In this document: piece after piece, positions 37,776-46,873 of the stretch
Layout: each line of letters opens with the position of its first letter
Numbering within the stretch: position 1 is the first letter of the stretch
NCBI GenBank assembly: GCA_002238525.1
Contig: MPMN01000013.1
Coordinates: 1 to 51,910, forward strand
Reading direction: 5' to 3'
Source: Flavobacteriaceae bacterium bin25
Lineage (GTDB): Bacteria > Bacteroidota > Bacteroidia > Flavobacteriales > Flavobacteriaceae
Length of the DNA stretch: 51,910 nucleotides
Made by a program: the position numbers and the translations under genes
Notes under the pieces: model-generated
Databases searched by the model: none
Told to the model about the DNA's origin: nothing
The model's input: only the letters and a program-made list of their open reading frames with translations

Positions 37776-38640
37776 TTATGTTTTTTTCTCCCTAAATCCC
37801 CTATTTGGTATATGCATAAGTTGAACCAATGTTCTTTGAAATTCATTCGGCTTAGTATCTACTGAAAGGACTATCTTCTTTCTCCTGGTCTTTTCCAAAA
37901 CAACATCACCACGTTGCCACTTATTCAAATCCCGCTTAATAGTTCCCCAACTATCATCTATCCCCCGGGTCTTTAATTTTCTCCGGATCACATGAACTCC
38001 ATAATAGGCCAGAACAGTAATGAAAATAGGCGCCTTTGTTCTATGGTCTTTCTGATGAACAATCGGTCTTGCGTTCAAATCAGTTTTTTTAAAGCCCTAA
38101 AGGTCTGTTCTATATCATTGAGCTTGTGGTATTGCATCACAACGCTTTCTATGGACCGCCCTACATGACTCCTTCTGAAGATATAACCACCAGACGTATC
38201 TGTCCTATTCCGATGTAAAAGCTTGGCGGTATAGGAAACCTCCAAAGCATCGGTGCTGTTTTCTATGGGAATCACCAAAACATTATAGTGACACCATACC
38301 ATCTTATACTGCTCCCGTAAACGCCCTACTTTCCTCTGAACTTTAACCAAATCCTTCATACATCGGGGGTTTTCTAAACCCTCTTGGAGCTGATCAAGAT
38401 GCTGTTCAAAAGACCTACGCTTCGATTAAAGTATCTTATACTTTACTTTTTACGTGCCTCACTATGCACATATATTTTCTGCTCTTGTTCATCACAAGAT
38501 AAAAGCCAAAGCTTCAAATTGGTATCATCCGATAACTTTAACTTCTTATCCGGCTTACCTTCGGGGCAACTATCTGGCTTGGTCCTATCAACAGAAACCC
38601 AATGAAAGCCTTGTTTTTTCATATAGGCTATGTTCTTTTT
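37776..38640 (-). pseudogene. IS1634-like transposase, 3' half, multiply broken
   Basis: Read on the minus strand it starts exactly at the left border of the IS1595-type transposon: KKNIAYMKKQGFHWVSVDR, then LKLWLLSCDEQEQKIYV. A frameshift near 38445 and a TAA near 38412 precede VGRSIESVVMQYHKLNDIEQ. A third break is a one-base loss in an A7 run (38084-38090) before NARPIVHQKDHRTKAPIF. The DIEQTFR-type acidic residue and the HR..API.....ay segment are typical of IS4/IS1634 transposases. Its 5' half is at 44091-44331. Confidence 0.75.
38633..38640. repeat. Target-site duplication, left copy
   Basis: The sequence ttcttttt directly precedes the left end of the IS1595-type transposon and is repeated exactly after its right end (44091-44098). 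Eight base pairs is the size known for IS1595-family insertions. Confidence 0.9.
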
Positions 38641-38663
38641 GGGAATTATATGCTTTTGTAACC
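38641..38663 (+). repeat. Left terminal inverted repeat of the IS1595-type transposon
   Basis: Starts gggaattatatgctttt and is a perfect 23-bp match to the reverse complement of 44068-44090. GGG ends are usual in the IS1595 family. Confidence 0.92.
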
Positions 38664-39020
38664 GCCCACCAGCATATAAATATAACATATATAAAATTAT
38701 CAAATAGTTCGTTTAATACAGTATTTATGTGAACAATTTATTCCGAAGCATTACCTATTCAAATAAATGACTCAATCAAAATCAACTAGTGCATATTCCT
38801 TAATTATTATCATCATCCGGATTAATTTTTGCATATATTTTATCACTTTTAGCCGATAAATATTTTAATAGAAATAAGTATTGCGAAATCACACGGGCAG
38901 TACTTTAATTATCCATTTGGTGTGGTAATTAAAAATAAATCAGTAAATTTTATTTCACAACTTGGATATACCATTAATAAAGAATAAAGTTTCACATTTA
39001 GTTGATTTTACAATCATAGA

Positions 39021-42000
39021 TTATAGAAAGGCAATGACCTTCTTTTCCTCTATATCATACAAAGAGAAAATTTTATTATTGATTTCTCTTTCAACCTTGT
39101 TTATTTCATTTTGAAGTTCGTGTATTATCTCACTATTTTTATCCCCTAACTCATTTAATTCTTTGTATAAACTAGAAACTCTATCATAAAGAGTTTCATA
39201 TGTATTGCTATCATTAGGCGTTTTGATAGGTATATCCAACAATGGCTTTTGATCTATTTGAAACGTTGACCCCTTCATTTTGCCGTTAAACTTTAACCAA
39301 AATTCTATGAGTTGTGAATTAAAAAGACAAGTGAGAAATTTTAGATTGAATCTATCGGTTTTTATAACAAAATATTTTTTAGAGACATAGACCGGAAAAT
39401 AAGTAAAAGTGAATGTCGGTCTATCAGAACACCTCCTTAAACTTAATATCTTCTTTCCTTTGAAAATTTCTTCTTTCCTCGCCCTATTTAATCCATAAGG
39501 TTTGTTTGCTCCTGTAATTATTTCTTTGAATTTATCCAAATGTGATTTAAGTTTTGGATATGGTTTCAACTCTTCTTCATTCTTGAATTTAGATGTGGTG
39601 TAAATAATCCAATACTTATTATCTGAATTTCCGTAAAAACGATGCAATTCTGTTGATTTATAAAATGGTTTAACTATTCTTTTTTCATCTACAGACAAAT
39701 GCAGGTCATTGTATTCATGGTTTGATAAGATAAAAACACCATCGCCTACATTAAATTTTTCACCTAAAATAAGTGCTGATTTTTTATCTACAATCTCTTG
39801 TGCAGCAACTATTCCTTGCTTTGCCTCTTCCTTATTAAGCCTTACATTCCCTTTTTTTCTGATTTTATCGGATAATTTTATTATTTCCTGTCTGTTGAAA
39901 TGTATATAATTGTCATATAAAATGCTTTTATTGATTGTAAAACGAAAAAACTCAAAGTCGCTTTTGTCTTTGGATACATTTAAAAAACTATCCTCATCTT
40001 TGGTTTTGTTTAAAAATAATTCGACATCATCTAAATTCATTTTTTTAGACTCAAATATCTTAGAACATTGTAAATCATAGGTTTCATTTTCCGAAGATGA
40101 TTTCATGATGTAAATCATTGTTTGAATATTAGCATTCTCAAAAACTTTGTAATCGCCAAAATCTATATAATCAATTAATTTTCCTTTATCTAAAAAATAA
40201 TTTCTAAATTTTGATGCACTATCATTAGTGCTCCAGTTATTTGCAGCAATATATCCGACATATCCATTCTTTTTATTGGTTAATTCCAGACCTAGCCAGC
40301 CAAAAAAATACCACAAATCCGAACGTCCTTGATAAATAGGATGTTTAGGGTGTTGTTTTAAATGAGTAAATATAGATTTGTTCTTCGTTTCTTTAATATA
40401 GGGGGGATTGCTGATGATGATATCAAACCCCATAAAATCCCCTTTTTCATCTAACACTTCTGGGAATTCATATCTCCACTCAAAGGAATGTTGTTGTTTC
40501 TCTTTAAATTCTTCTATTTCTTCTTCTGCTTTTTTAATGCTCTCTTGGAGTTGTCTTTTTTTCTTTTCCTCACTTTTACTCATTTTAAAAGTGGAATCTT
40601 CTTTTTCAAATCTTTGAAATATTTCACTTTTATATCTTTTGTCTAGTTCATTCAATGCTTTTTTATACTTTTCTTTTTCAGTTATTAATCTCTGTGGTCT
40701 GACCTCATTGATGGAATTTTTTATTTCAAACAATTGATTAGATAACTCTTTTTTAAATAATTTATCTTTACTTCCTTTATAATCTTGAACGGCTTTTTTA
40801 TAATCTTCTATTTTTTTTATACTCAATATAATAGGCTCATTCATTGAAAATTGATGCAAAAGAGAATTTCCAATTTTTATATTGATATCTATATTGGGGA
40901 GAGTTTCTAAGGTTCGAAGTCCATTCTCTTTAATATAATAAGCAGATTTTAATAATTCAATCCATAATCTCAACCTACATAAATAAACTGAATTCGGATT
41001 AATATCTACTCCAAATAAAGAGTTTTCAATGATATTTTTCTTTTGAAAAAATATTGTTTTTTGAATTTTTTGAATATTCGATTTAACTTTTCCGTTTTTT
41101 TCTAATTTATATTGAAAAGGAGTGCCGTCAGATAATTCAATAATAATTTCATCATCAATGATTTCTATATGAATATCATCTGTGTATTTTTCCCCATCTT
41201 CTGTATAGATTAAATCTAATTCATTTTTTATAGCAATGATTTGATTCAACACAGAAACTAAATAATGACCTGAACCAACACAAGGGTCACATATCTTCAA
41301 ATCATCAATTAAGGATATGTAGATTTCATCCTTATCGGGCATTGATTTAATGTGATTTTTTAATTCTAGTATAGATGAACATTCCCAAGAGAATTCTTGA
41401 TTGAATTTTTCCAGTACGGCTTTTTCTATGATTGCTCTGCTCATATAGGAAGTGATATAAGATGGGGTATAGAATGAACCATCCTTGTATCCATTGATTT
41501 TCTCAAATATCAACCCTAAGACCGAAGAACTGATCAAGGGCTTTCGATTTTCATTGTAATCATCCTGTCCTTCTATTCCGAAGTCATATTCATCAAGAAA
41601 TTCAATAAAATAATGAAGCAGATATCGTTTTTTATTTTTATGTTTAGTCAAACAACTTTTATTGTATACTTTGATGCTTGTGCTGTTGTCTAGATTAGAG
41701 ATATAAATGCTGTCTTTTTCTAATTCAGTCGGTTCAAATAAAGAACTATTAAGATAAGGGATGCAATTAACATCAAAGTTTTTGAACTTATCTTTCAATG
41801 ATATGTTTTGTTCGCGATCTTGTTCTGTATTTGATAGTATTTCAAAAAACAGAGAGTATATTTTTTGAAAATCACTAAAATTATTGGTGTTTAAAAATAA
41901 ATAAGATTTGTTTTTGGAGTGAATATTGTAGAGTTTCGTTTCCAGTAATTTCGTGAATATCAATCTATTTACCCAGGTCATACTGAGCTCTAAGGCAATA

Positions 42001-42158
42001 TGGAATAGTTGTTCGGTTTGGTTTTCTCCATACTTTTTGAGGTTAGGGATTTTAGGGAATTTATTTGATGATTTTATAGTATGTTGGATAACATCTAAAA
42101 AAGAACCTTTGGTGTCATTTTTCAATAAAATTACCCCCCCCCTTTTTTTCTTTGACAC
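39021..42158 (-). CDS. Type IIG restriction-modification enzyme, methyltransferase and specificity part
   Basis: A 1045-codon frame with a gamma/Eco57I-type N6-adenine methyltransferase: motif I CDPCVGSGHYLVSVLN (about residue 290) and catalytic motif IV IISNPPYIKE (about 585). A long target-recognition region follows to the end. The N-terminal ~280 residues are a helical domain common in these proteins (YTPSYITSYMSRAI just before the catalytic core). The frame opens at GTG 42158, inside the 3' end of the upstream nuclease ORF. That start is probably not the natural one: losing one G from the poly-G tract at 42134-42142 fuses the two frames into one 1301-aa enzyme. Target sequence unknown. 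Confidence 0.85.
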   Translation of the reverse strand: MSKKKRGGVILLKNDTKGSFLDVIQHTIKSSNKFPKIPNLKKYGENQTEQLFHIALELSMTWVNRLIFTKLLETKLYNIHSKNKSYLFLNTNNFSDFQKIYSLFFEILSNTEQDREQNISLKDKFKNFDVNCIPYLNSSLFEPTELEKDSIYISNLDNSTSIKVYNKSCLTKHKNKKRYLLHYFIEFLDEYDFGIEGQDDYNENRKPLISSSVLGLIFEKINGYKDGSFYTPSYITSYMSRAIIEKAVLEKFNQEFSWECSSILELKNHIKSMPDKDEIYISLIDDLKICDPCVGSGHYLVSVLNQIIAIKNELDLIYTEDGEKYTDDIHIEIIDDEIIIELSDGTPFQYKLEKNGKVKSNIQKIQKTIFFQKKNIIENSLFGVDINPNSVYLCRLRLWIELLKSAYYIKENGLRTLETLPNIDINIKIGNSLLHQFSMNEPIILSIKKIEDYKKAVQDYKGSKDKLFKKELSNQLFEIKNSINEVRPQRLITEKEKYKKALNELDKRYKSEIFQRFEKEDSTFKMSKSEEKKKRQLQESIKKAEEEIEEFKEKQQHSFEWRYEFPEVLDEKGDFMGFDIIISNPPYIKETKNKSIFTHLKQHPKHPIYQGRSDLWYFFGWLGLELTNKKNGYVGYIAANNWSTNDSASKFRNYFLDKGKLIDYIDFGDYKVFENANIQTMIYIMKSSSENETYDLQCSKIFESKKMNLDDVELFLNKTKDEDSFLNVSKDKSDFEFFRFTINKSILYDNYIHFNRQEIIKLSDKIRKKGNVRLNKEEAKQGIVAAQEIVDKKSALILGEKFNVGDGVFILSNHEYNDLHLSVDEKRIVKPFYKSTELHRFYGNSDNKYWIIYTTSKFKNEEELKPYPKLKSHLDKFKEIITGANKPYGLNRARKEEIFKGKKILSLRRCSDRPTFTFTYFPVYVSKKYFVIKTDRFNLKFLTCLFNSQLIEFWLKFNGKMKGSTFQIDQKPLLDIPIKTPNDSNTYETLYDRVSSLYKELNELGDKNSEIIHELQNEINKVEREINNKIFSLYDIEEKKVIAFL

Positions 42159-42927
42159 CTATGATATGTAATAGTTCAAAATAGAAATCTTTATTCAAGG
42201 AATGACGATTTTCATTTTTTCTTTGGAGTAAATTATTGTCCTTTAGGAATTTATACAAAAACTTCAATTGTGTTTCATCATTTTGAACAGCGAATAGGTT
42301 GAAATAAGTTGCTGAAATTGAACTACTGGATTTACTTTTTATATAATCGCTAATTATATCATGCATTTGAGATGTTGTTGGGTCATCCGTTTCTTTACTA
42401 AACCATTTTTTGAATTTCTCTTTTAGTTCACTAGTGAAAAAAAATTTGCGGATTTCGTATGCATCAAAAACATACCAATTTTCAAAATTGGTGACAATGA
42501 GATTTTTAATTTCGTTATTTTTTTCTTGCATTTTTTCGTAGAGGTAGTATAATATGATTTCCTGTAATGACTTTTTATTGATATTTTTACGCTCAATCAT
42601 TTCTGGGTTGTTGATTCTCTTAACTTCAAATAAAATCTCAACATTTGATTCTTGTGATTTAGAACTACCAATAACTAAATCAGCACCAGATTGCCCCTTA
42701 TAATCTTTAGGATTTACATGATTTTTTGAGTAAAAAGTATTTCTGAGAAATGTTATTAAATGGGGAGTTTGAGTAGTTTCTGTTTGGTTATTTTTTTCTG
42801 CAGTGTTAATTCGTTCAATAAACTTCTCCAATTCTTTTTTGAATTGTTCAAACAAACTCGATTCTATCGGGTTTATCTTATAATTTTTTCTTAAATATTG
42901 TTCTACTGTTATTGTTTTTAATTTCAT
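42115..42927 (-). CDS. Type IIG restriction-modification enzyme, N-terminal nuclease part, truncated by poly-G frameshift
   Basis: The 270-aa frame ends soon after the poly-G tract (GVKEKKGGGNFIEK). It has a PD-(D/E)XK nuclease core: QSGADLVIG, then about 15 residues later EILFEVKRIN, supplying D...E-x-K (about residues 82-105). In type IIG enzymes this domain precedes the methyltransferase in one polypeptide. In the G9 state it would be made alone, probably without DNA targeting. The nuclease would therefore be switched off while the methyltransferase part might still be made from an internal start. It starts 102 bp after the transposase. Confidence 0.82.
   Translation of the reverse strand: MKLKTITVEQYLRKNYKINPIESSLFEQFKKELEKFIERINTAEKNNQTETTQTPHLITFLRNTFYSKNHVNPKDYKGQSGADLVIGSSKSQESNVEILFEVKRINNPEMIERKNINKKSLQEIILYYLYEKMQEKNNEIKNLIVTNFENWYVFDAYEIRKFFFTSELKEKFKKWFSKETDDPTTSQMHDIISDYIKSKSSSSISATYFNLFAVQNDETQLKFLYKFLKDNNLLQRKNENRHSLNKDFYFELLHIIGVKEKKGGGNFIEK
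42134..42142 (-). repeat. Poly-G (coding strand) phase-variation tract
   Basis: Nine C on the plus strand next to seven T; the mRNA reads GAAAAAAAG followed by eight more G. It lies exactly at the junction of the nuclease and methyltransferase frames. The second frame is +1 to the first, so G8 or G11 would fuse them, while G9 (seen) and G10 would not. No comparable G run occurs elsewhere in this AT-rich window. Confidence 0.85.
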
Positions 42928-43029
42928 ATAAATATGTTTCTATATAGGGATAAATATACTTATCTCGGTATTAAATCCAAATGATAAAGTTGTCTTAGGG
43001 AATCAATGATACTTCATTTAAAATAATCT

Positions 43030-44007
43030 TTATACAGATTGAATTAACTGCTTGTACGTTATTTGTTTCCCTACCATATCCGTAACTATCATGCCTATTT
43101 GGTCAATAGTGTTTTTCCCCCTATGGTTGTGACGATAACAAAATTCATAAACATAATGACTGATATGCTTTTTGGACATATGGTGGTAAATACCATGATA
43201 TCCTCTCTTGAACATCGCCCAGAACGATTCTATACCATTGGTATGGGCTATATCCTTGACATATTCCGACAAGGAATGACAAACCGTTTCATGTTCGTAA
43301 ACCAGTGATTGATATACTTTAGCATCATCCGTATAAACAACAGTCGATTCATCTTTTTGGTCTTTATCCGGATCATATATATGTTGTTCAATAAAAGGAT
43401 GTATGGTATGTTTATCTGTTGAATCTACCACCTGGGCATCTATTTCATTGGTTTCTCTGGATTTGATGCCCACGATAGCCGTTTTACCTACTGTCCCTCT
43501 ACCGGAGTCCATTAATTCTTTTCTCTTTTTATTGGACATATTTTTTCTTTTTCCTCCGATATAGGTTTCATCTACTTCCACCTTTCCCACAAATTTCTTC
43601 CCTTTGAATACCGAAGATGCTTTTCTCAAGCGATGCAGCATAAACCAAGCTGCTTTCTGCCCTATCCCTAATTCTCTATGTAATTTCGTTGAACTAATTC
43701 CTTTGATGTTCGTGGTGTATAGATATATGCCTATTGCCCAGATGCGACAAGGGATATTGCTATGTTCCATCACGGTATTGGTCTTGACATTGAACTGGTT
43801 CTTCATCTTTTTGTTCCGGCAATCTTTACAGCGATGCGTCTGGGTAGGATGTTTTAATCTAACCACGTTTTTTCCATTACAGAAAGGACATGATACGCCT
43901 TTTGTCCAGCGTCTATTTTCCAACCATTCTCTGGCTTGTTCTTCTGTTGCGAACATCTGTGATATTTTCGCTAAACTAATACCTTTTCTATGTGATTTTC
44001 CTGCCAT
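43030..44007 (-). CDS. IS1595-family (ISXO2-like) transposase, apparently intact
   Basis: A 325-aa protein. The N-terminal zinc ribbon has CPFCNG and HRCKDC (about residues 37-62). The DDE core follows with the first Asp in GKVEVDETYIGGKRK (about 144), YTDDAKVYQSL, and HTNGIESFWAMFKRGYHGIYHHMS with the typical N-x-E and histidines. This is the ISXO2-like arrangement of IS1595. No stop or frameshift is visible, so it could be active. It lies 61 bp inside the right terminal repeat and shares its strand with the type IIG cargo. Confidence 0.9.
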   Translation of the reverse strand: MAGKSHRKGISLAKISQMFATEEQAREWLENRRWTKGVSCPFCNGKNVVRLKHPTQTHRCKDCRNKKMKNQFNVKTNTVMEHSNIPCRIWAIGIYLYTTNIKGISSTKLHRELGIGQKAAWFMLHRLRKASSVFKGKKFVGKVEVDETYIGGKRKNMSNKKRKELMDSGRGTVGKTAIVGIKSRETNEIDAQVVDSTDKHTIHPFIEQHIYDPDKDQKDESTVVYTDDAKVYQSLVYEHETVCHSLSEYVKDIAHTNGIESFWAMFKRGYHGIYHHMSKKHISHYVYEFCYRHNHRGKNTIDQIGMIVTDMVGKQITYKQLIQSV

Positions 44008-44067
44008 ATATTACTCTATTTATATTGCAAATATACAACAAAGGAACGAGAGAATCAGTATATTAAT

Positions 44068-44090
44068 GGTTACAAAAGCATATAATTCCC
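44068..44090 (-). repeat. Right terminal inverted repeat of the IS1595-type transposon
   Basis: Perfect reverse complement of 38641-38663, ending ...tataattccc immediately before the 8-bp duplication. Confidence 0.92.
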
Positions 44091-44098
44091 TTCTTTTT
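44091..44098. repeat. Target-site duplication, right copy
   Basis: ttcttttt, identical to 38633-38640. In the interrupted gene it encodes the K-K of GISTKK on the minus strand. Confidence 0.9.
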
Positions 44099-44331
44099 GG
44101 TAGAGATACCCACATCCATGATCACTGTCAAGCTCTTACCGATTTTCAAATAATTGACCATCTCTTGAAAAATAGAAGGTTCACTGACATTACCGGGATA
44201 AATTTCCGCCCAGCGAGGAAATCCTGATTCATCCATCATCAAAGCCAAAGTGACCAGTGGAAGATCCTGCCTTTTTTCCTTGCTGCGACCATGATGTAAT
44301 AGTTCCCCTTTCTCTTTTCCGGTATAAAATA
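44091..44331 (-). pseudogene. IS1634-like transposase, middle part (joins 38640 downwards)
   Basis: The minus strand encodes FYTGKEKGELLHHGRSKEKR, LPLVTLALMMDESGFP, EIYPGNVSEP and VIMDVGISTKK. This is the catalytic region of IS4/IS1634-type transposases, with the DAGIST-type second Asp. It is cut on one side by the IS1595-type transposon and on the other by the IS630 element. Joining across the IS630 element suggests the sequence LLSYLFYTG continues at 45696-45760, where the N-terminal part is badly decayed. Confidence 0.75.
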
Positions 44332-44438
44332 ATACCATTTAAACACTACATTTACTCAAAATTTATGTTTTTAGGATTTTGTTCGCTAAACTCTCTCAGT
44401 AACTCTCGAAGATAGGATTATACTACTATATTTATATT

Positions 44439-44545
44439 ATACCATAACGAACACTATATTGCTCAATAAGTTTATGTATTTACTCTACTGCTAAACAACT
44501 TAGGCATTAAATTTTCTATGAGCAACTTTAATGTGTAAATGGTAT
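44439..44545 (+). mobile_element. 107-bp MITE copy A, inside the IS630 element
   Basis: Ends ataccat / atggtat with TA at both borders. It is identical to copy B (46767-46873) except for one visible base (tctatgag against tctgtgag). Its right end reads on the other strand ataccatttacacattaaagttgctcat, close to the IS630 end ataccatttaaacactacatttactcaa, so it is probably a non-autonomous IS630 derivative. Confidence 0.85.
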
Positions 44546-44572
44546 TACTCCATTAACTTATCAATTTTCTAC

Positions 44573-45643
44573 ATGGCTAAAAAATTGACATACAAGTACA
44601 AGAGAGCGAGCATGAACTGAGTAAGCTCATGCCCAAGCAAGAGAACCTCTCCAATAGAAGTAAGGTTAAGATGCTTCTCCTGATAAAATAGGAGAAAGTG
44701 ATTTATACTAAGGATTTAGTCCCCATTCTTAGGTTTTGCCGTAAGACTATTTACCAATGGCTTAGGTTATATGAACAAGGCGGTTTAGAGGAATTGGTCA
44801 CTATCAGACAACGAGCTGGTATTCCGCTATGGATAACGGAACAAACCAAATAAGCCATAGCATCTATGCTTGCAAATCCTACAACAACGATAACTAGTTA
44901 TGTTGAGTTATTAGCATGGGTGCATAAAAATCATCAATCCAATATAAGTCTATCAAGTCCTTTATAATCATTGTCGGAAACATCACAATAGTGTGCTGAC
45001 TGTTTCAAGAAAATCTCATCATAAAAAAGATAAACAGGCTACAAAAGAGTTTTAAGAAGAACTTCCGGATAAGCTGCTTTAGATTAAAAACGAAATAGAT
45101 GAGGCTAAGTTTGATTCCTTCAATCTTTATTTTCAAGATGAATCTCGTTTTGGATTAATGACCAAACAAAAGCGGGTATTGGTTTCCAAAGGTGTCAAGC
45201 CTATTGGTAAGCATCAGCACATCTATCAATCGCTTTGGTTATGGGGTTGCTTTTCACCTATCGCAGGGAATAGCTTCTAATGGGAAACATCACCAGTGTC
45301 TAATGATATTTTCGAGGGTTTTCTGAATGATTTTAGCAAACAAAATCCGAAAGAACTTAAAATCCTGATTATAGACAATGCTGGCTTTCATGCTTCTAAG
45401 AATATGACCATTCCAGAAAACATTAAGTTCATCAGAATTCCTCCTTATACCCCAGAGCTTAATCCTGCTGAAAAGGTATGGCAATGGATAAAAGAAAGAG
45501 TGGCTATGAAATTCTTTGAAGATCTTGAATCTCTAAAGAAAAAAATAACGGAGATGATTACGCAACTGAAGTCTGAACTCATCAAATCCATTACAAGATA
45601 TGAGTTATACACCAAAGCCTTTTTGAGCGAATTCAGTGTTTAA
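44573..45643 (+). pseudogene. IS630-family transposase, degenerate
   Basis: Starts MAKKLTYKYKRAS but has many stops in the first ~480 bases. From about 45100 the conserved half is readable: LYFQDESRFGL (first Asp), VSKGVKPIGKHQHI, LWLWGCFSPI, a stop after GNSF, then ILIIDNAGFHASKN (second Asp) and IPPYTPELNPAEKVWQWIKE (Glu). The last 115 codons (45296-45643) are open. The motifs and spacing are those of IS630. Confidence 0.85.
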
Positions 45644-45695
45644 ATGGGATTAGACACTAAAACCTTTTTGAGTAAATATAATGTTTAAGTGGTAT

Positions 45696-46008
45696 AAATA
45701 TGACAACAGAAAGGATTGATAGTTGAAATTATTCAATAAAATGACTAAAAAAATTTTTTAGGAAAGAAAAAAATGTCCTTTTGACAAACTTGCGTATATA
45801 TGTTGTACGTCCTGGAAAAATCCTTGCGTACCTGAAAAGATTCGTGTCCACATTTAACATATTTACACAGACTTCGGCAGACTTTGGCACACTCCCGAAT
45901 TTACTTCTTTTGGGCTATCAAACTTTTTAATATTTGTTAAAATTTCATCAAGTATAATCGTTATTTTGGATATATCCTTATTAAAATATATCTTTAACAA
46001 CACTTAAA
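45696..46008. other. Decayed intergenic DNA with a trace of the IS1634-like transposase
   Basis: About 310 bp. The first ~65 bases, read on the minus strand, can be joined in frame to the IS1634-like relic across the IS630 element. The rest is stop-rich, and I see no gene or RNA. Confidence 0.4.
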
Positions 46009-46560
46009 CTATAATTGAAATCCCATTTCGTTGTTTTCCTCAATAATTCCTTGAACCGATTTGATGAAAGTATTATGAACTGTATTCGCATTATTTAAAA
46101 ATTCTTTTGTATAAGTCATTCCCCCTAATCTACTTCTTCTTGTCCAAAGTTCACTCACAAGCCGATCATCATTGTTTTCTCCTTTATGTCTGTACCCAGC
46201 AAATCTATCCCATATACCACTCCCTTGGCTAGTTCCAAAATAAATCTGATTAATACGGACAATCGTAAAATCATCCGTTTTTGAAACTTTAAGAACAGCA
46301 TGTCTCAATGCTTTAAAATGAGTCCAATTTTTAGTTCTTCGAATTTCACCTTGCAAATGCAATGGAAAAATGATTTTAGTTGTTCCTTCATCAATATTTA
46401 ATGACAAAGGAAATTCTTTTTGCCAATAAGGGTCTCCATTAATACTAATCCCAAAATGACTGCCATCTTGAAGAGAAACATGAGAATAACTATAAGGCAA
46501 AGGAGTATATCCACAAGATATAATTGTGATCATCAGTATGGCATAAAATATATGTTTCAT
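46009..46560 (-). CDS. Hypothetical lipoprotein
   Basis: A 183-aa protein with a short lipoprotein signal (MKHIFYAILMITIISC, Cys at residue 16). The mature part has alternating strands with SLQDGSHFGISINGDPYW and a charged C-terminus. I recognise no family. It sits alone between IS630 and MITE/TnpB debris. The codons look normal for the window and the frame is clean, so it is probably a real gene. Confidence 0.5.
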   Translation of the reverse strand: MKHIFYAILMITIISCGYTPLPYSYSHVSLQDGSHFGISINGDPYWQKEFPLSLNIDEGTTKIIFPLHLQGEIRRTKNWTHFKALRHAVLKVSKTDDFTIVRINQIYFGTSQGSGIWDRFAGYRHKGENNDDRLVSELWTRRSRLGGMTYTKEFLNNANTVHNTFIKSVQGIIEENNEMGFQL

Positions 46561-46766
46561 TTGTTTTGAATTATTTATTTTAAAAAATGATTAATAATCC
46601 GCGAATATACACTATAAAACAATCCATTCAATTATTGTTTTACACATGGCTACACTATACCTTAGATGATTGTGCGTAGAAGTTTCTGTAGCAACAACTA
46701 TAGATGTAGACATAGTGGTCTATATCCTTTTTGACAATTCACTTTTGTCTTTTGTTACAAAGAGTA

Positions 46767-46873
46767 ATACCATAACGAACACTATATTGCTCAATAAGTT
46801 TATGTATTTACTCTACTGCTAAACAACTTAGGCATTAAATTTTCTGTGAGCAACTTTAATGTGTAAATGGTAT
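46767..46873 (+). mobile_element. 107-bp MITE copy B
   Basis: Direct repeat of copy A with one visible difference over 107 bp, in the same orientation, 2.3 kb away. Ends ataccat / atggtat, bordered by TA. Near identity points to recent movement. Confidence 0.88.

Larger units (their letters stand above)
38641..44090 (-). mobile_element. 5450-bp IS1595-type transposon carrying a type IIG restriction-modification enzyme
   Basis: Bounded by 23-bp perfect inverted repeats (38641-38663, 44068-44090) and by perfect 8-bp direct repeats ttcttttt. Deleting the element plus one 8-bp copy rejoins the interrupted IS1634-like gene in frame (GISTKKNIAYM), which proves the borders. Contents on the minus strand: an intact IS1595-type transposase (43030-44007) and, 102 bp downstream, the split type IIG gene (39021-42927). 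The 357 bp between that gene and the left end hold nothing I recognise. IS1595 members with passenger genes are known. This cargo with phase-variation potential is notable. Confidence 0.9.
44332..45695 (+). mobile_element. IS630-family element, about 1364 bp, inactive
   Basis: The ends ataccatttaaacacta... and ...tgtttaagtggtat form an imperfect inverted repeat of about 30 bp. Both are bordered by TA, the target duplicated by IS630/Tc1-mariner elements. It contains a degenerate transposase gene (44573-45643) and a 107-bp MITE near its left end. Near the right end the terminal sequence occurs twice in tandem (45613-45650 and 45659-45695). Confidence 0.8.

Noticed and set aside
38384-38732. Plus-strand ORFs over the IS1634-like relic
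   Set aside because: They are shadows of the minus-strand transposase, and one crosses the transposon border.
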